This document shows positions 42,413 through 50,658 of a stretch of 64,000 nucleotides of DNA, piece after piece. Position 1 is the stretch's first letter; each line of letters begins with the position of its first letter. Under the pieces are notes generated by a model that was given only the letters and a program-made list of their open reading frames with translations, did not search any database and was not told where the DNA came from. Position numbers and translations under genes: made by a program. Where the stretch lies: contig JAMFSJ010000049.1 in the NCBI GenBank assembly GCA_026225255.1, positions 19,733 to 83,732 of the forward strand. The letters are read 5' to 3'. Origin of the DNA: Methylacidimicrobium fagopyrum (GTDB taxonomy: Bacteria > Verrucomicrobiota > Verrucomicrobiia > Limisphaerales > UBA11358).

Positions 42413-42751
42413 TCATCGGTTAAAATGATGGATTTGAGATAAGCGCAACCTGCTAAACCGTGATATTTCGTCAATCAACAAGATTGAATCATTGGCAATA
42501 TTTCCCTGTTCTACGCATTGAATAAATCGCGCAAGTTCACCTTTTGCAACGCCGTTTTCATCTTTGGCAATGTGCTTGCCTTTGAGCGCGGACTTGTTCG
42601 CATCCGTGAATGCTTCACTTGACAGGACATAGCCAAGAGCCGCACCATGCTCTTTCATCCAGTTCTTTGCCGAGTTGTTTTGCCGAGTGAATGAGTCGCC
42701 GTCAGTCTGGCTTTTGGTTGACCAACGCTTGTATGAATACGCTGTTTTCAT
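42413..42751 (-). pseudogene. Serine recombinase, catalytic-domain fragment
   Basis: 112 codons. The start AYSYKRWSTKSQTDGDSFTRQ matches the resolvase/invertase catalytic N-terminus (nucleophile Ser11 in RWST, then Q..S..RQ), residues 45-75 are the acidic loop, and SILLIDEISRFSR near 88-100 is the family VENLDRLSR segment. A large serine integrase has 400-550 residues; here the frame stops 12 codons after this motif, so the rest of the catalytic domain and the whole DNA-binding part are missing. Probably an internal deletion of a larger element. Confidence 0.82.
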
Positions 42752-42790
42752 GGTATCTTGGTTGCTGAAATGGCCGTGATTGTGGCCGAT

Positions 42791-43603
42791 TCAGTTCCAA
42801 GAGTCCATTTTGTTCAACGCGAAGTAAAGAATCCGCCCCGGCACCGCGAAAATTTGGCGGCCGTATTCCGTCGCGAAATTCGCCGTGATCATCGCGCCGC
42901 TGGAAAGATTTGCCTCCACCACGACGGTGCCCAAGGTCATGCCCGCCACGATGCGGTTGCGGATGGGAAAACTTTGTTTATCCGCCGGACGATTGAACGG
43001 AAACTGCGTGATGACCGCGCCATTCGCGGCGATGCGCTCGAATAGTTCAGCATTCTCAGTCGGAAAAACCAGATTGATGCCCGTCCCTAAAACCGCAATC
43101 GTGCGACCTTTGGCGCTCAACGCGCCTTGATGCGCCGCCGTGTCAATGCCGCGCGCGCCGCCGCTCACGACCGTCACGCCGACATAGGCCAGTTGATACG
43201 CGAGTTTGCGCGCGGTCTCGATGCCGTAATGCGTCGTCATCCGCGAGCCGACCATTGCGATGCCGTGTTTATCTTTCGCCGTGATTTCGCCTTTGACGTA
43301 AAGGCAGAGCGGCGGATCATAAATCTCGCGCAACGACGCGGGATAATTTTCATCGGACGAAATCAAAACGTGACAACCGTAATTGGCAATGCGTTTTAAT
43401 TCGCCGGCGAGATCAATCGTGGTTTCCCACGACGCAATTTTTCCAGCCGTGTCATCGCCGATGTTGCGGACGCGGAGCAGTTGGGATTGGGTGGCGGCCA
43501 GAATGCTGGGAGCATCACCGAAATGTTCGAGCAACGACCGGGCGCGCACCGGCCCGACCCCATCAATCAGATTCAGCGCAATAAACGCCTCGCGTGAGTC
43601 CAT
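42791..43603 (-). pseudogene. dprA: DprA, N-terminal fragment (disrupted by cassette)
   Basis: Begins MDSREAFIALNLIDGVGPVRARSLLEHFG (start at 43603 just before the SAM/helix-hairpin-helix part), then the Rossmann core with YDPPLCLYVKGEI, VGSRMTTHYGIETARKLAYQLA, VVSGGARGIDTAAHQGAL, VLGTGINLVFPTEN and SGAMITANFATEYGRQIFAVPGRI. At 42830 the conserved sequence stops; 13 unrelated codons (LYFALNKMDSWN) follow to the stop at 42791. 258 codons are genuine dprA. The product would lack the C-terminal winged helix and is probably non-functional unless the cassette is removed. Confidence 0.92.
42802..42832 (-). repeat. Cassette end, attP half-site (dprA N-terminal side)
   Basis: Inverted partner of 41969-41999 (24/31 identical). 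When the two ends are joined at ATT the centre becomes the perfect palindrome AAAGAATTCTTT. Confidence 0.8.
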
Positions 43604-43807
43604 GCCGTTGAATAACGATTGATTTACCCTGCCGCAAGGATTGTTTCGTGCGCCCGTCACGATCAAAAATCTCGCCACGGTTCACTCTCAAATTATATTT
43701 TCGACGTAAATTTTTACTCGACAAACACTTACGCCAAAATAGCCTTGTCCCTTGAATTCAGAAGCGCTGCCACACTGGCAGCATAATTACTATTAAGGAC
43801 TTGTTTT

Positions 43808-44293
43808 ATGACTGGCACGATTAAAACCGTGTGCGTTATCAATTTGATGTTTGCCGTTGTCGTTGTCTGTGGCCATGTGGTTTATGATTTTTGGAGCGGG
43901 CTGCTCCATCATTATCCATTGCTCGCACAGAATTTTCTTCATGGCGAAATCCAAACGCCACTCTGGTTGACCCTTACGTTCATCGGTTCGGTTATTTTTG
44001 CCGTCGTCGAATTGTTCATCGTGCTGACGTATTTTGCCGGCCGCATCGCCGAACGGAAACTGAGACGGCATCGAATTTTCTGCGGCTGCTTTGGCGCGTT
44101 GGGACTGTATCTGTTTTTTATCGCGATCATTGTTGCCAGTGCTTATTCCAATAACGTGTTGATTTATCTGGGCATCACGCCCGCCGATGCGATGGTGGTG
44201 ATTTATGTCGGTGCCTCGCACCTCGCCTACGCGTTCTTTGGGGGCGATGCGCGGCTGCGTTTGCAAAAAGAGTGGGCGGGCGTGAAAATTTAA
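43808..44293 (+). CDS. Four-helix membrane protein, unknown function
   Basis: A 161-residue protein with four hydrophobic helices (about 8-28, 52-78, 92-113, 125-146) and short loops. Not recognised. It stands alone between dprA and the glycosyltransferase gene; a short palindrome (TGCCACACTGGCA, about 43769-43781) lies just upstream. Confidence 0.6.
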   Translation: MTGTIKTVCVINLMFAVVVVCGHVVYDFWSGLLHHYPLLAQNFLHGEIQTPLWLTLTFIGSVIFAVVELFIVLTYFAGRIAERKLRRHRIFCGCFGALGLYLFFIAIIVASAYSNNVLIYLGITPADAMVVIYVGASHLAYAFFGGDARLRLQKEWAGVKI

Positions 44294-44405
44294 CGAATGG
44301 ATCAGCCTAATTTTAATGCGTAAAATCCTGATCCGTCTTTGCCTTGGTGGCTGGGCGTTAAAAACATTTCCCAAGATTGCCTGCGCGAAAATTTTCTGTT
44401 ACTGA

Positions 44406-45233
44406 ATGCGCGTGCCCGATTCCAGCCTGTTGATCTTAATTCCGGCTTACAACGAAGAAGCGCGTATCGAACCCATGTTACGCGCCTACGCGGATTTTTT
44501 TGGACGCAATTATTCCAATAAATTTCAACTCGTCGTCGTTCTCAACGGTTGCCGCGACAACACCCTCGGCGTCGTGCAACGCCTGGCAAAAGAGTTTCCG
44601 TCCATCGGCTGGCTGGATTTTCCCGCGCCCATCGGCAAAGGCGGCGCGCTCATCGAAGGCCTTAAACTGGCCGGCAACGCGGATTTGATCGGTTATGTGG
44701 ATGCCGACGGGGCGACGGAACCCAAGGCGTTTTTGGATTTAGTGAGAAAAATTGGCGCGGTTGATTGTGTCATTGGCTCGCGCTGGCTACCCGGCGCGAT
44801 CATCCATCAGGCGCAAACCGGCAACCGACGTTTTGCGAGCCGCGTTTTCCATACCATTGTGCAGGGATTATTCTGGATGAACATCCGCGACACGCAATGC
44901 GGCGCGAAAGTGATGAAGCGCGAAGTTGTGGAAAAAATTCATGCCGCGCTGCTCATCGCCGATATGGCGTTCGACATCAACCTGCTCTATTCCATCAAGC
45001 GCGCTGGCTTCAAAATTTTGGAAGTGCCGACCGAATGGACAGACATAGATGGTTCCAAAGTCGCCCTCGGACGTTCATCGCTGACGATGTTTTTATCCAC
45101 CGTGCGCATCCGGCTGATCTATTCACCGTTGTATAAATTGCTTAGACCGCTGCGCCCCTTGGAAGCTTTGGTTTATCGAAAGTTGCGCGCGCCGCTGCCG
45201 CTGTCTTCCACGGAAACGCAGAAACGGAAATAA
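44406..45233 (+). CDS. Family 2 glycosyltransferase (dolichyl-phosphate sugar synthase-like)
   Basis: A 275-residue GT2 enzyme. LLILIPAYNEEARIEPML (8-25) is the nucleotide-sugar binding start; VVLNGCRDNT, LIGYVDADGATEP with the DAD metal motif (about 98-100), and VIGSRWLPGAI and DTQCGAKVMKREV are typical of DPM1/DPG synthase-like transferases that charge a lipid carrier with a single sugar. No C-terminal membrane domain. It converges with a flippase gene, suggesting a shared cell-envelope pathway though on opposite strands. Confidence 0.88.
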   Translation: MRVPDSSLLILIPAYNEEARIEPMLRAYADFFGRNYSNKFQLVVVLNGCRDNTLGVVQRLAKEFPSIGWLDFPAPIGKGGALIEGLKLAGNADLIGYVDADGATEPKAFLDLVRKIGAVDCVIGSRWLPGAIIHQAQTGNRRFASRVFHTIVQGLFWMNIRDTQCGAKVMKREVVEKIHAALLIADMAFDINLLYSIKRAGFKILEVPTEWTDIDGSKVALGRSSLTMFLSTVRIRLIYSPLYKLLRPLRPLEALVYRKLRAPLPLSSTETQKRK

Positions 45234-45249
45234 CGCAAAAAACTGCAAA

Positions 45250-45272
45250 ACGGCTGGCAACTCGCCAGCCGT
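45250..45272 (-). terminator. Terminator between convergent genes
   Basis: ACGGCTGGC-AACTC-GCCAGCCGT hairpin (stem 9). On the minus strand it is followed by TTTTGCAGTTTTTT, so it best serves the flippase gene side; on the plus strand the following bases are only partly T-rich. Confidence 0.6.
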
Positions 45273-45287
45273 GGTCTTTGCCCTTCA

Positions 45288-46607
45288 CTATTTACCAGCC
45301 GCTGTTTTTGTTTTATCCGGCGAAACCCAAGTGAACCACGCGCAAACGGCAAATAAGAGCAGATTAAAAACCCCGAGCGTTTGAACCATCAGCCGCAGTC
45401 CCGCTTGCGTATCAGCCAAGCTGCTGGCGTGCTTACCGACCATCGACAGCGCAACCCCATAACCAATCGCCACTACTACCAACCACGGCACTACCGCAAA
45501 ACGCGAACGCGCCATCAGGCTGTTGATGAGCACGTTCGAAAGCGTCAGCGGCAAAAAGCTCCACGCGAACCACGTCACCAGCGGCGCCGCGACCAAGAAC
45601 GATTTGCCGTTCACGATCAACAACGGCAGTCCGGGAAAGAACGTGCAAGCGATCGCCGCCATGCTGCCGGCGAGCAACGTTGCGCCCAACGCCAGTTCCA
45701 ACGCGTGGGATTTTTCACCCGTCGCCTTGCTCCGCGCCAATTTGGGAAACATCACCGCCGTCAACGGTTGCGTAAAAAAAACCAGGGCGCGTCCGATCGT
45801 CCCCGCCGCGGCATAATATCCGGTTTGCTCGCGCGGAAAAAAATTCTGCGTGAAGATCATGTCCGCGCTCAACATAAATGCCGCCGCACCCAATCCAAAC
45901 GTCAGCGGCGTAATGCGTTGCAGCCATTTTTTCCATTCAACCCGCGCCGACTTCATTTTCCACACGTCGCGAATCTGCCAACCGCCAATGGCGATCACCG
46001 TCAACATCCCCAAAAACACCGCGAGCAGCGCCCCTGCCGCCCAGCCTTGAAACACCAAGACAATCAGGCAAACCAAACCAAAACGGCCGACGCCGTTAAA
46101 AATACTCGTCCAACCCAGCCAGAGAAAATTTTGGCGGCCCTGCAAAACTCCATTCACCAACGGCATCCACATCGCGGCTAAACCGACGAACACCACCATC
46201 AGCAACGCCGCTGAATTTTCAACTTTCAGGTCGGTCAATATTTGATGCCAAAAAATGCCCGCCACCGCCACCATGCCCAGCCAGATAAAAAATATCGCGC
46301 GCCAGACGCCCCGAAATTCACTGGCCACGACGCGTTGCTGTTCGTCCGTGATCGCCGCCGCTTGTTGCTGCGCGATAATGGGTTGCAGGCCTACCGCGGG
46401 AATTCCCAACAGCGCAATGACCTGTAATAAAGTCGTGAACACGCCGTATTCGCCTTTGGGAATTTGCCGCGAAACCACGAAATGAACGGCATACATCAAC
46501 GCGCCGCTGGCGGTCGTGGCGATCATCATCCAGCCGCTTTGCCGAAAAAAGGTGACATGATGTTTCTCGCCGCGCGGCGGAATTGTTTTAGCTGCTTCTG
46601 CACTCAT
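45288..46607 (-). CDS. Polysaccharide flippase of the MOP superfamily (Wzx-like)
   Basis: A 439-residue polytopic membrane protein with about 12-14 helices. The N-terminus SGWMMIATTASGALMYAVHFVVSRQIPKGEYGVFTTL is the usual RfbX/Wzx start (first helix, then the E-Y-G-x-F/Y motif), and further helices carry small residues and Pro in the pattern of lipid-linked oligosaccharide flippases. Likely substrate is a polyprenyl-linked glycan. Monocistronic; converges with the GT2 gene. Confidence 0.86.
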   Translation of the reverse strand: MSAEAAKTIPPRGEKHHVTFFRQSGWMMIATTASGALMYAVHFVVSRQIPKGEYGVFTTLLQVIALLGIPAVGLQPIIAQQQAAAITDEQQRVVASEFRGVWRAIFFIWLGMVAVAGIFWHQILTDLKVENSAALLMVVFVGLAAMWMPLVNGVLQGRQNFLWLGWTSIFNGVGRFGLVCLIVLVFQGWAAGALLAVFLGMLTVIAIGGWQIRDVWKMKSARVEWKKWLQRITPLTFGLGAAAFMLSADMIFTQNFFPREQTGYYAAAGTIGRALVFFTQPLTAVMFPKLARSKATGEKSHALELALGATLLAGSMAAIACTFFPGLPLLIVNGKSFLVAAPLVTWFAWSFLPLTLSNVLINSLMARSRFAVVPWLVVVAIGYGVALSMVGKHASSLADTQAGLRLMVQTLGVFNLLLFAVCAWFTWVSPDKTKTAAGK

Positions 46608-46695
46608 GAATATTTATTTTACTGCCGGATTAAATCATTTTTCGCCGCAAAAGAAACGAAATACCCCAACCGTTTTCGCTCGCGGTAAAAATCCG

Positions 46696-47847
46696 TCACG
46701 GCAATGAATTGAAGAATCTGACCAACATCGCCTTCGCGCGTTCAAGTTCCGCCAGCGAAATCCATTCGTCCGCCGTGTGCGCTTGCGCGATGTCGCCCGG
46801 GCCGAACACTACGCTCGGAATCCCACCCGCCGCCAGCACCGCCGCGTCGCAAAAATAATCCACCCCGATGGGTTTCGTTTGGCCGACGCTGTTGAAAAAG
46901 GTTTGCACGAGCGGCAATTTGAAATTCGTTTCCAAGGCGAGGCACGGAACAGATTTATCGCTGGAAATCGTGGCGGCCAATTTTTTAGTTTTTAACAAGG
47001 CGGAAATTTCGCGACGCACGCTGGCTTCCGTTTCGCCGGGCAACGTGCGGCGATCTACTAAAATTTCGCATTGATCCGGCACGATGTTCGGCTGTTTGCC
47101 GCCGGAAATCCGGCCGACATTTACCGTGCCGTGACCGAGCAGTTTATGTTTACGCTGGCGCAATTGCGCCGCGTAATGCGTTTCCAAAACCTCCACGATG
47201 CGGGCCATTTCATGCACGGCGTTTTTGCCCAGCTGCGGCGTTGCGCCATGCGCCGCGCGGCCGCGCGTCTCCAAACGCAACCACAAACTGCCCTTGTGCG
47301 CAGTAACGACTTGGCACCGCGTCGGCTCGCCGATGATGGCTAAATCCGCCTTGAATTGGCTGGCCACCAGCGCGCGCGAACCGGCTTGCACATTTTCCTC
47401 ATCAATCAATCCGGTGAAAATAATTTCCGTTGCGAGCGGACGTGTCTTGGCTTCGGCCAATTCACACAACGCCACCAGCATGGCCGCGACGGAACCTTTC
47501 GTATCGCACGCGCCGCGACCGTGCAGACGTCCGTTTTTGCGCTGCGGCGCGAGCTGTTTTTCGTCCGCGCCCACAGTGTCCAAATGCGGCGCGAGCAAAA
47601 TGGTTTGCTTGATCTTATGCTTTGGACGCAGTCGCGCGATGAGATTGGAACGACCGGGCAGAACATTTTGAAATTCGATTTCCAGTCCTGAATTGGCCGC
47701 GACGCTGGCGAGAAAATCTGCGACATTTTTTTCGCCGGCCAGCGGCAGGCGGGCGGGTCGCGCCAAAGTTTCGGCGGACGAAACGAAGGCGGGATTAACG
47801 CTGGGCAGCGCGATGAGTTCCGCCAAAAGTTTTTCCGTGCGCGTCAT
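46696..47847 (-). CDS. M20-family metallopeptidase (ArgE/DapE type)
   Basis: A 383-residue zinc deacylase. LLAPHLDTVGADE (about 84-96; His and Asp), GRGACDTKGSVAAM (catalytic Asp), GLIDEENVQAGS (Glu-Glu), GEPT, and a terminal FGPGDIAQAHTADEW (His ligand) are all present; the lid dimerisation domain has KGSLWLRLETRGRAAH. Homologues are acetylornithine deacetylase, succinyl-DAP desuccinylase or carboxypeptidase. Context does not settle which; ArgE-like is the best guess. Confidence 0.87.
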   Translation of the reverse strand: MTRTEKLLAELIALPSVNPAFVSSAETLARPARLPLAGEKNVADFLASVAANSGLEIEFQNVLPGRSNLIARLRPKHKIKQTILLAPHLDTVGADEKQLAPQRKNGRLHGRGACDTKGSVAAMLVALCELAEAKTRPLATEIIFTGLIDEENVQAGSRALVASQFKADLAIIGEPTRCQVVTAHKGSLWLRLETRGRAAHGATPQLGKNAVHEMARIVEVLETHYAAQLRQRKHKLLGHGTVNVGRISGGKQPNIVPDQCEILVDRRTLPGETEASVRREISALLKTKKLAATISSDKSVPCLALETNFKLPLVQTFFNSVGQTKPIGVDYFCDAAVLAAGGIPSVVFGPGDIAQAHTADEWISLAELERAKAMLVRFFNSLP

Positions 47848-47938
47848 TTCAGCATGGTGGCAAAAGACATTTCACAGCGCGATGAAATTCACTTTTATCC
47901 GAAAATAAAAAAATTCTGAGACCGTATGTGAACAAAAG

Positions 47939-47968
47939 AAAAGAGCCGGAGATTTTCCGGCTCTTTTG
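47939..47968 (-). terminator. Terminator of the PEP-CTERM gene
   Basis: AAGAGCCGGA (47941-47950) pairs with TCCGGCTCTT (47956-47965); on the minus strand the stem is followed by TTTTCTTTT. Confidence 0.85.
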
Positions 47969-47992
47969 GTTTGTAAATTGAATAGCGAAAAA

Positions 47993-48700
47993 TTATTTCC
48001 GGCGACGAACAACGAAGAAACAGGCTAAACCACCGATTGTCGCCAGAGCCATGGCTGAAGGTTCGGGCACTGAACCCACAATAAGAATGTTATCAACTCG
48101 ATCCGAGCCAGCAGTGCCCACGGTAGAGCCATTAACGCTCGTCGTATCTGCATCAAGCAACCTTAAGAATACGGTTGAAGCATTATTCAAGCTGCCGACG
48201 CTGCTTAAATCATAAGAAAAAGATGAAAGCGCATTGGGTGTGGTTACGTTCCAGCTGGTCACCGATGAACTCAGGGAATAACTTGTAAACGTCGTAAAGG
48301 TGCTTCCATCGATGCTGTATTGCAGGTTAAAGTCTCGCGGACCGGTGCCGCTGCCGACTTGGTCAAATGAAATGACAATGTTTTCAAAACCAATCGTGCT
48401 GACTTGAAATTGATAGTAATCATTGATACCCCAGTTATTGCCGCTCACTGAATTTGTTGAACCATTTCCCGCTGGCGTGCTCCAAACCGTGCTAGCAGAA
48501 GCATGGACGCCAGACAGTGAGCCCGTGCCAAAATCCGCTGGAATACTAGAAATGGATGTATGTGTTCCCAGTCCGGCAAAAAGTGCATTCGTAGAAGCTG
48601 CCGTTTGAAAAGTCCAATCGGCAATGGTATCAGCTTTGAGACCCTGAACCGCCTCAAGTGTTAAAATAGCCCCTAAAAATAAAACAATGGATTTTTTCAT
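47993..48700 (-). CDS. PEP-CTERM sorted exported protein
   Basis: A 235-residue exported protein with an N-terminal signal peptide (MKKSIVLFLGAILTLEAVQGLKA) and a C-terminal PEP-CTERM sorting signal (VPEPSAMALATIGGLACFFV then RRRK). The mature part is a Ser/Thr/Asn-rich beta-sandwich (IADWTFQTAAST, GNNWGINDYYQFQVSTIGFENIVISFDQ, SFSYDLSSVGSLNNASTVFLRLLD). Such proteins are processed by exosortase and associated with extracellular matrix. The exosortase gene is not in the window. Confidence 0.88.
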   Translation of the reverse strand: MKKSIVLFLGAILTLEAVQGLKADTIADWTFQTAASTNALFAGLGTHTSISSIPADFGTGSLSGVHASASTVWSTPAGNGSTNSVSGNNWGINDYYQFQVSTIGFENIVISFDQVGSGTGPRDFNLQYSIDGSTFTTFTSYSLSSSVTSWNVTTPNALSSFSYDLSSVGSLNNASTVFLRLLDADTTSVNGSTVGTAGSDRVDNILIVGSVPEPSAMALATIGGLACFFVVRRRK

Positions 48701-48864
48701 GCGTGAAATATGAATATATTAATTTTGTGTCTTTATTGCGCTTCGGATTAAACTGCCCCTTAATTGCCTCGACTTTAGGCACATTCGCCTAAAAATCAAG
48801 CAAAAAATTCATTTATTACACAAACCCTATCCAAGCTGATTTTTTGCAGCATTCGGCGACACTC

Positions 48865-50445
48865 TCACGGGTGGTATAGCCGGAAAAAGTGGGCTCCTTG
48901 CGTCGTCGGTAACGTCACGTTGATGGTTCCATTATTGGTGCTGGTCGTAAAACCGGAATTGTTCCAATTGGCCGTGCTCAAATCATCGTTTTGCTGTAAC
49001 ACGTAACCGCCAAATACCGTTGGCCACGATAGAATGATATTCGTATTGGCCGGCTGGATTGTCAGCATCGGCACACCGCTAGGCGTCACTTCGCCTTGCA
49101 ATTCAAAATCGGTTGCGGTGCTGGAGCCATTGCCAATATACCAACTTCCCGCAGCAGTAGCACCCGCGTAGTTGACGAGGCGAAAAGTGACATTCGTGCC
49201 AGCGCCTACGTCTTGCAGCTCAACCAGCCCGGATAAATCAATCGGCCCGATAACGCCACTAGTGCCAGCATACGTCAGATTGACGATGTTCGAAAAAGAG
49301 CCGGAACCAATCTGATATTGCAACACACCGTTGGTCGGACCGGTGCTGGAGCGACGGTAATTAAGCAAGCTTACCGCCGTAAAACTAACCTGGCAATTCG
49401 TCTTGGCCGTCACCGTGAATGTAATGCTTCGATTGGCGGTGATCGCAGCGGCGGCGGTGGTATTGGTGAAATTAACTCCGCCCCAAGCGGCGTTGGCTGA
49501 ACCGGCGCCAATTCCACTGCCACGCGTCAGGCCGCCAATCGTCAAATCAAGGTCGTTCGTGGTGGGAGCAAAGGGCGAAGGACCACCGTTGTTTAAGGTG
49601 CTCACGTCCCAACCCACCAATGTGCTGGCAAGCTGGCCATCTATTTTATAGCGCAAAGCGGTGGCCACATCGGCGGGCAACGCGGTGAAGAAAGTTAAGC
49701 CGGTGTCCGTTTCGATCTGTCGGGCAGACGTGACATAAGCCGGCCATAAATTCGTAGCCGCATCCGAATTCGGAATTTCCAACGCAATGACGCGGGTCGC
49801 CGTCGTGATCCGGCTGGTCGCGGTGCCTGCCCCCAACGGAACAATCACGGCAATTTTCCAAACATAAGTCGGGATGAAAACTGGGCCGTTGGTATTGAGG
49901 CGCGTGCCATTGAATCCGCCCGGGCCGCAGATGATGAGCACTTCGTTCGTCTGCGCGAGGGTGCGACAATAACCTTCAAACGTGCCCCATACTCCAGAAT
50001 TATTAATAGCGTCCTGCGGCATGATGTTCGACATGTAAAACACCAATTTATTGTCGTTCGTCGTGTCGGTGCGGTCTTCGGAAGGGCATAAATGGCCGCG
50101 CGCAAAACCGATATTGCCGACGCCGTTGTAATCATCGGGAGTCACATCGTAAAAGTCCGACGGCAGGTTGGTATCGGTATAAAAAGAAGCGTTTCGTCCA
50201 CTATCGCCCACATCGCTGGCCGTCAAATCCCAGCTCGCCCAGTTCGGTTCGCCCAAATGATCACTGTAATCAATGGCTTCGACGGAACGTTGGATGAGGT
50301 AATGGTCGTGATTATTCGTATCCGCCAGAGCCCCGGACGGATTGCCCAACTGCATCTGCAACGAAACATCAATGATGGCCTGAACTCGCAGCACACCCAG
50401 AAGCAGAACCCAAATTGACAATAACAAACGCATCCTTCCCAACAA
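48865..50445 (-). CDS. Secreted DNA/RNA non-specific endonuclease
   Basis: A 526-residue exported nuclease of the NUC1/EndoG fold. The signal peptide covers about 1-24. The nuclease domain (about 25-255) has ARGHLCPSEDRT in place of the usual DRGHLAP motif (His is the general base), FYMSNIMPQDAINN with the metal-binding Asn, and VLIICGPGG. The rest is a beta region rich in Thr/Asn (PFAPTTNDLDLTIGGLTRGSGIG) and ends with the same kind of module as the 462 gene (GYVLQQNDDLSTANWNNSG to HFFRLYHP). It would degrade extracellular nucleic acid. Confidence 0.87.
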   Translation of the reverse strand: MLGRMRLLLSIWVLLLGVLRVQAIIDVSLQMQLGNPSGALADTNNHDHYLIQRSVEAIDYSDHLGEPNWASWDLTASDVGDSGRNASFYTDTNLPSDFYDVTPDDYNGVGNIGFARGHLCPSEDRTDTTNDNKLVFYMSNIMPQDAINNSGVWGTFEGYCRTLAQTNEVLIICGPGGFNGTRLNTNGPVFIPTYVWKIAVIVPLGAGTATSRITTATRVIALEIPNSDAATNLWPAYVTSARQIETDTGLTFFTALPADVATALRYKIDGQLASTLVGWDVSTLNNGGPSPFAPTTNDLDLTIGGLTRGSGIGAGSANAAWGGVNFTNTTAAAAITANRSITFTVTAKTNCQVSFTAVSLLNYRRSSTGPTNGVLQYQIGSGSFSNIVNLTYAGTSGVIGPIDLSGLVELQDVGAGTNVTFRLVNYAGATAAGSWYIGNGSSTATDFELQGEVTPSGVPMLTIQPANTNIILSWPTVFGGYVLQQNDDLSTANWNNSGFTTSTNNGTINVTLPTTQGAHFFRLYHP

Positions 50446-50658
50446 CTTACTTCAAGTTGTTGGAACGCACATTAAAAATAAATTATAAGACGCTTACATT
50501 AAGCAGGTTAAGTCATTTACTGCGCGGGAATTTTTAGCCCACAGAAATGCGCTACGATATAGCAAATGCTTTTGCTCCGCACCCAAACGGAATGTGAGCG
50601 CGGAAAAATGTGAAGCAATTGAAAATTGAGCTCCGGCCCGTTTCGAGCTCATCCGCCG

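Larger units (their letters stand above)
41968..42832. mobile_element. Small serine-recombinase cassette inserted in dprA
   Basis: About 862 bp between the dprA halves, sharing ATT at both junctions (minus-strand reading, 42832-42830 and 41970-41968). Its ends are 31-bp imperfect inverted repeats, 24 of 31 identical. It holds a truncated serine recombinase gene whose start lies 50 bases from one end, as serine integrase genes usually do, and one unknown ORF. The DNA is visibly more A/T-rich than the dprA halves. No transposase and no target-site duplication longer than the 3-base core. Confidence 0.85.

Noticed and set aside
41971..42829. Insertion sequence or transposon in dprA
   Set aside because: There is no DDE, DEDD or HUH transposase, and the shared sequence at the edges is only 3 bases and lies inside palindromic ends; site-specific recombination fits better.
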